Shown one piece after another: positions 13,761 to 24,917 of a stretch of DNA of 64,000 nucleotides. The position numbers and the translations under genes are program-made. Where the stretch lies: contig NC_080731.1 of the NCBI RefSeq assembly GCF_019097595.1, positions 19,535,366-19,599,365 on the forward strand, read 5' to 3'. The notes below the pieces were generated by a model that ran no database searches, had not been told where the DNA came from, and was given only the letters and a program-made list of their open reading frames with translations. The stretch comes from Hemibagrus wyckioides (taxonomy: Eukaryota; Chordata; Actinopteri; Siluriformes; Bagridae). Position 1 is the first letter of the stretch. Each line of letters starts with the position of its first letter.

Positions 13761-15419
13761 GAGCCATTCCACCGAATGGGGGCTATTTGGCTGTTGTAAC
13801 TCTTCAAAATTACATTTCACTTTAGATCTTTTTTCAACCCTGAATCTAATAACACACATATTTAACTATACAAAATGTGTATCGGTCCATCTCAGGCAAC
13901 CTTGTTTTGTGAATTCCACGTTAAGTTTTTTAATCCGACGATGGTTGCATTTTTCTCAGTCCTGTTACCAAAACTCATGTGCCATTTAAAAAGTATTTGT
14001 AAAAGTATATCAACTAATTATTTTGTTTTCCCTTCAAGAAAGTGCCTCTTTTAAAGATATAGTTAGTTACACATTCAAATAATTGATATTTGTGACTAAA
14101 ATATCACTATATATGCAGACAAGCTATATTTTTCTAGATATGCAAAGCCATTTTTTCATTTTAAAGAAAACCCAGACCTCAAGTTTATCAACTTTTTTAT
14201 CATGTAATTTCTTAAACAATTGGATAAAAGATAGGCCAAACATAATTTAAAAACAACAGTGGTATATCTTTATTTTTTGGAAAAAAACAATTAAGTAACA
14301 GGAACATTGGGTAACAGGAATGCACGTCATGTGTGTGCTTTTGTGTGGTGTATGATGAGTAGGATTTGGTTACTTTCATACAGTAATGCAGTCATGTATT
14401 TTTTTCAGATACTCTCTAAGTACACTGTACTACTTAGTTATTACACAGCACTTTATTATATTGTAATAAACACACACACATGCCCTATTGCTCCCTTGTA
14501 CACCTCTGACACCTGATCCAATTCATAAACTAAAACTAGACCTGGAAGTGCTTGACTGTGGATCTACAGCTTGCACTGGTGATAGCTCGGGGCTGTGTAG
14601 AGGTGTGATGAGCTGTTGTAGATCATTTTTCCTCTCCTTGATCCTATGGTAAGTCTCCCTCCATTTTCTGCACTTTCCTCTTTCACTGAGGTCATTGATG
14701 GTTTTCTTCCTGCCTGACTTTAGGTCCTTCCCGTATTTTTTGGTGGTGGATCAGCTCCCTTAAAGTAAGGTATTCACACATAAAGCTGATCCTAAATTTC
14801 AACAACTTTAGTAATTTCGAATGAAATCAGGTGAATAGTATTATATTGACTAATATTCAGATAAATAAATCAGTAAAGTAGAGGACATTACTCACTCCTG
14901 TTACTGTTACTCAGTCCTGTTACTCTTTATATGAGTAACAGGACTGAAAGTAGCAGGACTGAGTTTTTAGCACAGAATTAGCAAATGCATGACAATTAGC
15001 CACATGGCGTCTATGCTAATAGCACGAGGAGCCTGAGCACATTCTACTAATTTACCAAAAATGTGTATTTTTAAAATTAACAAAAAGCTTCGAGAAATAA
15101 TTTTGGTAACACAACAGCACGTTGAGATGAGTCTTAGTTACAATATTATTAAAAAGAAATAATAGAAAGAATAGAAAAGAAAATGACAGAACTTTTGGGC
15201 TTCCCATGGTCTTCAGAAGAGCCTTCCTATTGAACATGTGACTTTTGGAATATTCCAAATTTTTCAGAGGGGGAGATGTGTTAGGGTAACAGGACTGAGT
15301 GGAAGCCTGGGGACATGACTAAAAAGTATTTGAAAGCATAGATGAGAGATGGATTCATACAACAATGTAAAAAAAAATGTCCTGGGGACGCAAATGGCAC
15401 CCATTTGGCGGAATGGCTC
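13761..15419. mobile_element. DNA transposon remnant with 28-bp inverted ends
   Basis: The left end GAGCCATTCCACCGAATGGG (with GGCTATTT following) and the reverse complement of the right end, GAGCCATTCCGCCAAATGGG (with TGCCATTT), form imperfect 28-base terminal inverted repeats about 1.66 kb apart. AT-rich bases continue the similarity outward. The interior has no recognisable transposase. It contains several copies, in both orientations, of a motif around GTAACAGGACTGAG (near 13956, 14912, 14933, 15284), possible sub-terminal binding repeats. Confidence 0.65.
14912..14946. repeat. Perfect 14-bp hairpin
   Basis: CAGTCCTGTTACTC, a seven-base loop (TTTATAT), then GAGTAACAGGACTG: a perfect inverted repeat in the middle of the inverted-end element. 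In RNA it would form a short stable stem; in DNA a cruciform. It lies in a transposon remnant and I assign no function. Confidence 0.9.
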
Positions 15420-16983
15420 ATTTATTTATTTATTTATTTATTTATTTATTCCAGTGCAACCGAATTCAGGCCACTTACTACATGACAACTTTTTTCACTT
15501 TCTTAAGTGTTCATGTGAACCTTTTATCTGTTTCAGAATAAACCGAAAGCCTCCTAAACTTCAGCCTCTACTCTGTTACACACAGCAAGTGATGACGCAG
15601 CTTCATTCCTGTTTCTTATTGGCTGAATTAGACACGCGCACGAGTAACTGCATAAATAGTCCTATTTCTGCAAATTCCCAAGCTTTGTGTCCCTATGTAA
15701 AGGCTTTTACTAGAGTTTACAAAATTATTTATTTTTCTTCATTTGCCCTGAAAGATGCTTTTTCTCACGTTTTGTTCATCTTTCAGAAACAGGTGGCCTA
15801 GTCTCACCATTTAATCAGAGCATAAGCCTGTACACCACACGCACCCACACATACACACACACGTGCCCGGGTGCGCTTCTGACAGATGCGCCACAACACC
15901 ATTATCACCATTATAGTATGTAAACTGTCCGATAAATGGCTCAACGGCCATATAAACCACATGAAATGAACAACAATGACTATACAACTACATAGTAGGA
16001 AAATGTAGATTGGCTTACTTTTACACTGGTGTGTAGGGGAGGGACACGCTGAAGAATAAAGTGCTGCTGGTGATGGAGTAAAACGTGAATGAACACTAGC
16101 AGAGCTCCTTACTGCTCGAGCTTCATGGCTCGATGACGTATGACCTGCCAAAACAAACTAAGAGGGTCAAAGGCATGTGTAAAGGCATCCAGCAATCGCT
16201 GTAGTCAAAGCAATCTGTTCTGTCGTAAGCAACTGATCTGGTGGCCCACCCAGGCCCACCCATAGCTACGCGACTGGTTTATATACATTATGTTTGTCTG
16301 GATGTTTACAGTAGATTATTTATATTCACTGAGTGATTAAGAATTCACACACATTTCCATTTGCTGTGTGCTTATAATGCATATATCCACTTCAGACTTA
16401 TTTGCAAATGAGGAAAAAACAAATCTATGTGCAAAAAAGACATTAATCTCTTTTAAAAATGAGAAGGACTCTTCTAGAATTAAGAGTGCTTTAGTTATAT
16501 TTGTAGATATTTGTATATTTGTCCACTGAGCAACAGCTAGTTCCACTATTTTTACTCAGTTTTCAGAAATCTAGTTTGCCACACTGAATGATGGTATGAG
16601 AATGATAATGTGCAATACTGCCTTCAGACTTCAGTCCAAAATGAGCAAGAGTCCTCCAGGTGTAACAGCTCTTTTCTTGGGAGCACACAGATTCTGCCCA
16701 AAAGTTGCCTAAGGACACTGACTGGAAAGAGCTATCAGCCAAAATAGGCTATATAAATAGGTTCAAGGAATTAACAAAAAAAAAAACATTAAAAAAAAAC
16801 ATTAGACTGAGAGAAACACTGCTTTTCTGGTGTTTGGTAAAGTCAGTAGAAATGACAACTGGATTAGCATCGTATGAGTCTGAAGACAATACACATCTGT
16901 GTGTGTGTTGGTTATTAATTACTGGTGTTTTTGGTTGTTGTACTCTATGATGAGTGTTACTAAAACACGTTCCACCTTTCCAG
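15420..16983. other. Presumed intron sequence, no gene recognised; (TTTA)n at 15420-15449
   Basis: A short TTTA array and AT-rich DNA. Open frames at 15349-15801 and 15804-16151 lack family motifs. The last bases before 16984 (CCACCTTTCCAG) form the acceptor of the class I alpha-1 exon. Confidence 0.5.
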
Positions 16984-18635
16984 TCACACACTCTCTGCAG
17001 TATCTCTACACTGGAGTCACAGGAATAAATTTCCCAGAGTTAAGTGTTATCGGTCTGGTGGATGGAGAGCACTTCATGTACTATGACAGCGACACCAGGA
17101 AGGTGATCGTGAAGACAGAGTGGAAAGAGAAGTTTGATGATGATCATTGGAACAGAATGACATATTTTTATCAAGGTCAACAGGATTGGTTCAAAGAAAA
17201 TATGGCTAAAGCAATGCAGAGCTTCAATCAGACTAAAGGTGAAACACTCTCAAAGCTCTTATCACTCACACACACACACACACACATCTTATAAGACACA
17301 CATTGTATTACATTGTGTACTTTATCACACAACACACACACACACGCGCGTTTATCTCTATTCTTCTATTCTGTGTTATCTGTTTATGTGTAAAAGGCTT
17401 TCCCATGTTTTCTCTCTTGAGTTTCAGTAAGAGACAGTAACTGGTACTACACACCTTTATATAATTATCCCATGTAACCTCTAGAGGAAGTTCAAACTGA
17501 AAGCATGTGCACATGAACCAAAAACATTGAAACAATAATAGACATAACAAGTAGAACTACATACTAGATGCCACCAGCAAGTTGACCTTCTGGTTACTAA
17601 TACACTGTGTGCATCATTTACTAGGTGGTTTTTCATGATTTGTTTTCCTGTTGAAAGAGATAAAATGCTCTCGCAGAGTCACAAAATGTATTTTGTTTGA
17701 AATATATATATATAAAACAAAAAGTGAAATTAGTCTAAGGGGAATTATAACAGCTTTTTCTGTCTGTGTGCACAATTGTCCAGCACTGAATTATAAAGGA
17801 TATTTATTGACTTATTTTAAAATGTTTAAACAAGTACATCATGCAATTCATAGTATTCAGTGGTCAGTATAGTCAACCTGCTTTTCAGTGAATTTCATTA
17901 GCCACCCATCCATAAAATTAATGTGTCTTTATTTGTTCTTGAGTAATTTGATATTGTCACAGACACGCCGGACTCGACCCCTCGCCAGCGCACCCACTCT
18001 CCCGAATACAAATTTAGCTCACCTGCACCTCGTTTTTTAATCACCTCCACTCCCCTATTTAAGTTCACTCACTTCACTCCATCTCTGTCTGGTCTCATAT
18101 AGACGCCGACTCACTATCGCGCTGACTATCGTTAGCCTTAACCACAAAGCTATTTCCCGTTGCTTTTCCTACTGCTACCTTCGTCTCCTTTTTTCCCTCC
18201 ACGCTAGCTGCCATCTCCAACTCTATATACCTCCATGCATGGCGTGATCATCTCCTTCCAGCTCCGGTATCCAGTTCCTTCCAAAGCTGAGTATCATCCT
18301 CTCCCCTATTTCCACCCGTATTCATCTGGCTCAGTAAACATACCCCTCCCAGGGTTTAAACTGTCCTTTGTCTGTTCCTCTCCGGCATTCCTGACAGATA
18401 TGAATCAGCCACTGCCAACTCGCAGATGCTGTACAGATGCTGTACAAGCATGTATTTGAGAAGGGCCTACAAGTTTTTAGTTGGGTTTAAATCAGCTGAG
18501 GAAGAGAGGTCATGTCATTCTTCTGGCATCTTTGAAGCCGTTACTGGAAGCCAAACAGTGGTCTCGGATGCATGTAATGGTGCAAGATCATGGTCTTCTT
18601 GAATGCTTCTGACTTCTTCCTTCACCACTCTTAGG

Positions 18636-18707
<72 letters not shown>

Positions 18708-21700
18708 TAGGTAGATAATCTATACTTTGTATGTATTATATGTACATTATAATTACATTACACTGAGAAGATGTAACAGAATGTACAGGGTGAAGCAGAA
18801 CTGCAAGGTGGTGAAGTGTTCGTGGGACATGATTGTCCTAGCGGTGTAGTGTAGAGTTGAGAAGGTTACGGGGAAAACTGTCCCTGAACCCGCTGGTTCT
18901 GCTGCGGCTGGATCTGTATCTCCCCCTGGATTGAACAGTTTGTGACTCAGGTGGGAGGAGTCCTTGATGATTTTGTGTGCTCTGTGCAGACACCTACTGT
19001 GGTGAAGAGACTCAGTGGCAGGTAGTTGGGTGCCGATGATGCGTCCAGGAGTTTTCACCACCCTTTGCAGTGATTTCTTTTCACACAGTGTGGTGCTGCC
19101 ATGCCACACTGTGATGGAGCTCGTCAAGATGCTCTCAATAATGCAGAGGTAAAAATTGGTCAGGATCTTGGGGGATAGGTGAACGTTTTTTAATATTCTC
19201 AGGCAGTAAAGATGCTGTTGAGCATTCCTAACCAGAGTTGAGGTGTTCAGATGCCAGGACAGATCCTCAGAGATGTGGACACCAAGAAACATGCTCTACT
19301 TCAGACGCATTGATGTAGATAGGGGAGTGTCTGCTGCTGTTAGATTTCCAGAAGTCCACAATGAGCTCTTTGGTCTTTGTGGCATTGAGGGTGAGGTTGT
19401 TCATGGAACACCATGCTGAAAGGCTTTGGATCTCCTCCCTGTAGGCCGATTGTTGCTGATTCGGCCAACAACTGTGGTATCATCTGCATATTTGATGAAG
19501 ATGTTGGAGTTATGCCACAGAATACAGTCATGGGTGAACAGGGAGTAGAGCAGTGGGCTCAGCACACAGCCTTGTGGGACACCGGTGTTCAGGATGATGT
19601 GATTACCCAACCTTACAGACTGAGGTCTATTTGTTAGGACTTCCATAATCCAACTGCATATGTATGTGCAGATATCCATGCCACTGAGCTTAGTGAAGTC
19701 AGTTGTGTGATGCAGATACAGCATATGTGGAATGGAATGGAGGATTGAAATAGCATCCTCTGTTTATTTATTTGGACAGTATTCAAACTGGTGTGGGTCC
19801 AGTGTAGGTGGGAGACATGCTATGAGGTGACTTAGAACCAGCTTCTCAAAGCACTTCATAACAAGGGGTGAGTGCATCAGGGGAGAAACCATTGAGACAC
19901 TCTGCAGATGAATGCTTGGGCACATGTATGATACTTGTAGTCTTCAGACATGTGGGAACAGTGGCCTGGGCCAGTGATAGGTTGAAAGTGTCAGTGAAGA
20001 CTTGCGCCAGTTGGTCAGCACATGTCCTGAGCACACACCCAGGCATGCCATCAGTACCAGCTGACTTACGTGGATCTACTCTGCTCAGTGCTGAGTGCAC
20101 CTCTGTCATGGAGAGTGATATTGGATGATCAACCATGTGACTCCTTAGTCAAAGCAAGAAGTGATTGAGCTCGTCTGGGAGGAAGGCATTGCTGGTTTGT
20201 GGTCAGTGATAGTCCGGATGCCTTTCCACATGTGTCTGGGGTCGGAGTTGCTGTGGAAGCGTTCCTCAATGTGCAGTTTGTATGCTTGCTTAGCTTTCTA
20301 ATGCCCTTTTTCTTTTGGGAAGAACGTGTCCTCCAGAAACTGCCAGTAGTTTTGAGTGTTTTCATTTCATCTGTATTAACATATTTTGAGATATATTTTG
20401 CAGAGAGGGTTAAGGGGCTTGCTCAAGGGCCCAACAGTGGCAACTTGGCGGTGCTGGGGCTTTAACCCATGATCTTATGGTCAACAACCCAGAGCCTTAA
20501 CCACTTGAGCGACCACTGCCATCAATGTGATATTTAATCTGAAGCAACTGTGAAACTGTGGGTGTAGAAACTGATCAGAATCTCTGGATGTTATCAAAGT
20601 CACTCAAAACAAAACACATTCAGAGACAAGTGAAATGTAGGGTATGTGTGCAGGGGGTGTGTTTGTAGGGTGTGAATGTGTGTGTAGGGGGTGTGTGTGT
20701 GGGGTGTGAATGTGTGTGTAGGGGGTGTGTGTGTAGGGTATGTGTGTGTGGGGAGTGTATGTATGTGTTTAAAAACATACCCTAAACATTGTTATCTGTT
20801 TCAAATCAACTACTGTATCTCAGACATTCATGAATATATGAATATGAAACTGTAGAGTTAACTTAGAGGAATGTAGAACATGGATACAAAAACACTGTCA
20901 CAATGTTATCTGAGGAATGCAATTTATTGTGCATTGGAGGGTTTTGTCAAAGCATAAAACGTTTCACTTGTTCGCACACAGAAAAGATAAATTATACTGT
21001 TTAAGGAAGCTGTGAAGGAGAGGAAAGGAGGAGAGGAATTGCAGTTAAACTCATTGTGTGTGTGTGTGTGTGTGTGTGTAGGAGTTCACATGATGCAGTT
21101 CATGTACGGCTGTGAGCTCCATGATGACGGCACCACTAGAGGATACAGTCAGTACGGTTATGATGGAGAAGATTTTGTCAGTCTTGACCTGAAAACGTTC
21201 TCCTGGACTGCAGCTAAACAACACACCATGATTAAAGAAAACAAGTGGGATTCTAAAGGACATCAAGCTCAACGCTGTAAGGACTTCCTGAAGTACGGCT
21301 GTATCGAAAGATTACAGAAGTTTGTGAATTACGGCAGAGACATTCTGGAGAGGAAAGGTAAAGTGTGTCTATTGTTAAAAGTGCTATACAAATAAAATGG
21401 AATGGAACTGAATTACAGTTCACCATGAAACAGTGTTTAACATCTGAAAGTGACTTTTATCAATCTTATACACAGTTTCCATAACAACAGTAACCAGAGT
21501 ACAGGATAAATACTACACTCTCCAATGTTTATACCTCAACCCTAATAACAATGTATTACCTTTGTCATATTTTAAATGATTTTAAGTTGTTATTAATATT
21601 ATCTAGCACAAAACTGTCTTTACATTTCTTCAGCCATTTTTATTTTTATAGGGAAAATAATGTGACGTTTCCTACCTAATTTAATTCTGTCTCTGCAGAT

Positions 21701-22177
21701 CCTCCTACAGCATCAGTGATCCAGAAACACTCGCCTTCTCCAGAGGTGGTGTGTCACGCTACAGGTTTCTTCCCCAAAGCAGTGAATATCACCTGGAGGA
21801 AGGACGGAGAGGACGTGAACGAGGACGTGGAGCTCAGAGAGACGTTACCCAACCAGGATGGAAGCTTCCAGAAGAGAAGCATTCTGAAAGTCCCAGCTGA
21901 GGATCTGCAGAAACACACCTACACCTGCGTGATTCAGCACAGCAGCTTGAAGGAGGAGTTAGTGCTGAATGTGAGGAACGAGTGTCGAATCCTAACAGGT
22001 CGGAAAAACACTTTCCTATAAAACTACAGATTTCCTGATGCAGCAGATAATAAAGACTCTGTGCTGATTTAACAGGTGGAGGATCAGATGAAGCACAAAT
22101 TGTTATCATCGTTGGTGTTGTCATGACTCTTGTAGCTCTCATTGCTGGAATTATCATCTGGAAGAAGAAGAACTCTG
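16984..22177 (+). CDS. MHC class I heavy chain gene 1, non-classical or pseudogene (alpha-1, alpha-2, alpha-3, TM exons)
   Basis: Four exons in phase 1/1 order are seen: 16984-17238 (alpha-1, THSLQYLYT), 21082-21357 (alpha-2, MYGCELHDDG), 21699-21998 (alpha-3, with CHATGFFP and YTCVIQHSS cysteines) and 22076-22177 (connecting peptide and TM, VIIVGVVMTLVALIAGIII, then WKKK). The family presents peptides at the cell surface with beta-2-microglobulin. Tyr7, the NQT glycosylation site, Lys146, Trp147 and both alpha-2 cysteines are kept. By comparison with gene 2 and mammalian class I, other peptide-terminus contacts are altered: His at 59, Ser at 84, Lys at 143, Phe at 159, Arg at 167, Phe at 171. 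This is typical of non-classical molecules. The leader at 9070 is out of phase, and the cytoplasmic exons are not found; a possible tiny last exon is 23000-23022 (ASEMQFK). A LINE lies in intron 2. Fish U lineage is my best guess. Confidence 0.85.
17957..18410 (+). repeat. Dispersed repeat, copy 1 (partner 22555-22975)
   Basis: Starts near GTCACAGACACGCCGGACTC. From 18180 it parallels 22580 onward: CAGCTCCGGTATCC against CAGCTCCGATTTCC, AGCTGAGTATC in both, CCCAGGGTTTAAAC against CCGGGGTTTTGATG, and TTGTCTGTTC in both. No coding capacity. Probably a non-autonomous retroelement; the family is not recognised. Confidence 0.6.
18633..18716. repeat. (GATA)n(GACA)n microsatellite
   Basis: A run of TAGA/GATA units followed by six GACA units, then GATA again. 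Confidence 0.95.
18753..20370 (-). mobile_element. LINE (CR1/L2-like) ORF2 fragment B in intron 2 of class I gene 1
   Basis: On the minus strand, pieces run from 20365 down to 18753: a pre-RT linker and N-terminal RT (LSRVDPRKSAGTDGMPG at about 20080), the catalytic block ([19 protein letters not shown], then IKYADDTTVVG near 19480) and the C-terminal domain (FLGVHISEDLSWH, YLCIIESILTSSITVWHG). Several frame breaks make it inactive. It lies antisense to the class I gene. It has the same layout as fragment A but its sequence is distinct. Confidence 0.85.
20395..20521 (+). repeat. SINE-like dispersed repeat, copy 1 of 3
   Basis: AGGGCCCAACAGTGGCAACT through CAACCCAGAGCCTTAACCAC and GACCACTGCC. 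The same text recurs at 49111-49343 and, shortened, at 55265-55447. GGGGCTTTAACCC resembles a tRNA B-box region, but no full tRNA head is seen. Confidence 0.65.
20640..20770. repeat. GT-rich degenerate minisatellite
   Basis: Tandem variants of GTGTGTGTAGGGGGTGTG and GTGTGAATGTGTGTGTAGGG. Low complexity, in intron 2 of class I gene 1. Confidence 0.8.
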
Positions 22178-22190
22178 GTGAGATGAGGAC

Positions 22191-22223
<33 letters not shown>

Positions 22224-22554
22224 TAAGCTTTACAAATTTTCCTGTATCTTTCCAGTCCTGGTGACCTTCAGTAGCATGGCTTTCCCTCCTATTAGCCACC
22301 TAACTGCAAATGTTATCATGTTAGAAAATGTAGAGATATGAGTGTCTTGTTGAACTGGATGTTGGGTTTCATCATTAATATTCCACAGTGTTATATATTT
22401 ATATCTATATTTTTGTAAAGCTGTACAGTTTGACTGCATTCTTGTGACTTTCAGAATAACATTTAGTTTAGGATTGTTTTCCCTTACCTTGTTTTTATTT
22501 ATGTAAAAACCCCTTTGTGTAGCCACTATGGTTTAGATGTTTTCTTTTTTCCCC

Positions 22555-22975
22555 TTCTCCTCATATTCAGCCCTATTGCTGCTCTTCCCGTTATCATTTA
22601 CCTCCGTGCACGGCGTCTTCTTCTCCCCTCAGCTCCGATTTCCGGATCACCACTCCTACAGCTGAGTATCCTCCTCTCTCCTCTCTCTACCTGCATTCCG
22701 CCTCAATAATCACACCCCTTCCGGGGTTTTGATGCTCCATTGTCTGTTCGCTTCTGGTGTTTTTATGACAGGTGTTTTTTTGTCTCTGCCTTTTTTTGAT
22801 TACACTCCTGACCACATTTCGGATTTGTGTTTTTCTGTACCTAGTCTGACTGCTTTAATAAACCTCATGTGTATAGATCCTTATATGCTTATTATCCTTA
22901 TCTCCACAGTTCCAATATTAATGACCTACTCCTACACACACTTGTCATATTGAAGTTTTCTCCATCCAAATCCTA
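22555..22975 (+). repeat. Dispersed repeat, copy 2 (partner 17957-18410)
   Basis: Parallels copy 1, and extends past it with ACTCCTGACCACATTTCGGA and a TTTAATAAACC end. Lies downstream of the TM exon of class I gene 1. Confidence 0.6.
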
Positions 22976-23103
22976 ATTCTTTGGGTGTTTTACCTTCAGC
23001 AAGTGAAATGCAGTTTAAATGAATTCTTGGTCACTGCAGATTCCACTTCTTTACCTTATAAAAGTCTTGGATTGCTTTCACAGTGTCCCTCAGGTCATTG
23101 TCC

Positions 23104-23626
23104 ATCTGCACTGTGAAGCACCTACCAATGGGTTTTGAAGCATTTGACTGAATCTGAGCAGACAATATAGCTCCTCACATTCAAAGTGACATACAGACAA
23201 GTTGGTCAATATTAATTAATTATGGCCTGATTTGACCACTAGGGGGCTCTTTTCTTTACAGCACACATTGCACTGATCTCAAGCTGAAGAGGAAACAACC
23301 TGCTAATCAACTATACTGCCTGCTAAAGTTTATGGGTCAATAATTCATACAAATTCTTACTTAACAAATGATAAATATGAGAAAACACTGTAATTTTAAT
23401 CCACGTACTAAAGAATCATGTTTTACGTTTTTGAAGTTTGTCCCAAAATAAATGTGTTGGCCAACTGTTAGCAGTTCTGAATTAGGAAAATGTCCTATCT
23501 TAAAATCTTTCATTTATAGTTATCATTTATATTAAGCTATGTCTATAAAATATTTGGTGAAATATTTAAAAGAACAATTTATAAAGTAAGAGTAGGTTAG
23601 CGGGTACACTGGGTAGCAGGAGCCAA
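23104..23626 (+). repeat. Duplicated block, copy 2 (partner 7107-7540)
   Basis: About 110 near-identical bases from 23106, then islands of similarity ending with GTTAGCGGGTACACTGGGTA. Copy 2 holds insertions relative to copy 1, for example around 23225-23380. Confidence 0.75.
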
Positions 23627-24917
23627 TGTGAAATGTGAGAGAATGGATGGAGAGACCACTTAGAGAAATAAAGGAAAAAGGAGAGGCCTAGGTGAGGAGA
23701 AGTGAAGACAGAATAACTGTAAAATGTTATAAAAAAAAAAAAAAAAAAGTAAAAAAAAGTGTACTTAACTAATAGTTTTGCTCACATGGATTAATAGTTG
23801 AACTTAAGTGTTTGTGATCACACAGTAATTACTTGTTATAATCACATTAGGAAATAAGTCTTTGATTTTAACTGTAAATGATTCACCAACTCTAACCTCT
23901 CACATTTATTATTTTATACATCTAGCATTACATATTTACTTAGATAGATATTTAGAGAGAATTTCGTCTGTGAGTACACACACAAACATAAATTTCTCTC
24001 ACATGTGTACTGGACTATAAACAGCTCTAAACATGAACAGACCGCTACACAACCAACCACAAGCTTTTGCTCAAACAAATGCAGCCTCTGTCCATTTCAG
24101 AGAAAGACATGCACAGTGGTTTTAGTATTTTCCAACCACAAAGCTGATGTTCACCTCGTTTCACTGCACCACCACAAACAGCCTCCTGCCTCTACTTGCT
24201 GCATTGAGGCCACAAAGACAAGTTTTATTTTCCATATGGCTGAAGTAATCTCAGGGTGGACAAATGATAAGTTCATCAAAAAATCTGGTGTGATGTTCAG
24301 TTCCAGTTTTTTGCCCCAAAATGGACTAGGCAGAAGTATAGCAGCTAATGTACTGTAATAAAGTATAGTGAGCTAGCATTAACATAGAAAACAGAACACA
24401 AAAACATTACATGATCATGTAGCATGTCAATCATGAAAATGCCAACAAAGCCGACATTCAAGCCATGGGGTGTGGTGATTTATCACTGCAAGATGTTACT
24501 CGAGTCTGGCCGCATATTTATTTTCTCTCTTTAACTGTGAAGTGACTTTATGTTATGTTAGTAGAAGGGACAGTGTTAGTATCTGCTTTATTATAAATAT
24601 AGAAGAAGTATGATTATTTGCTACAACTTCCTTACTGAGGCAGACCCGCCTTTTCTGATTTTAATCAAACAAATATCAGAAACCTTTCTTTAATTCACTT
24701 ATACCTATATCATATTTACACTAATTTTAAAAGACAGACAAAAGACAGATTATAGCTTACAAAGTTTTAGAAAGTGATTTACTTTCTGAAAATATGCTAT
24801 AGAATAATTATGTTTATACATAGCGTTAATATCCTCACCACACCCCCTACACACAGATACATCATCATTTGGTTTGCTGAACACACAGTTTCCTCTTTCT
24901 GTCTCACCTCATACACA
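23627..24917. other. Intergenic, no gene recognised
   Basis: Poly-A run near 23731 and AT-rich DNA. The open frame 24005-24358 shows no known motif. The region directly upstream of 24918 should hold the Ig-receptor promoter; I see no clear TATA box. Confidence 0.5.

Noticed and set aside
22123..22341. Class I gene 1 ending by read-through of the TM exon into the CA repeat
   Set aside because: A good donor (GTGAGATG) follows the TM exon at 22178; read-through would add a His/Thr tail with no family precedent. It cannot be excluded, because the true cytoplasmic exons were not found.
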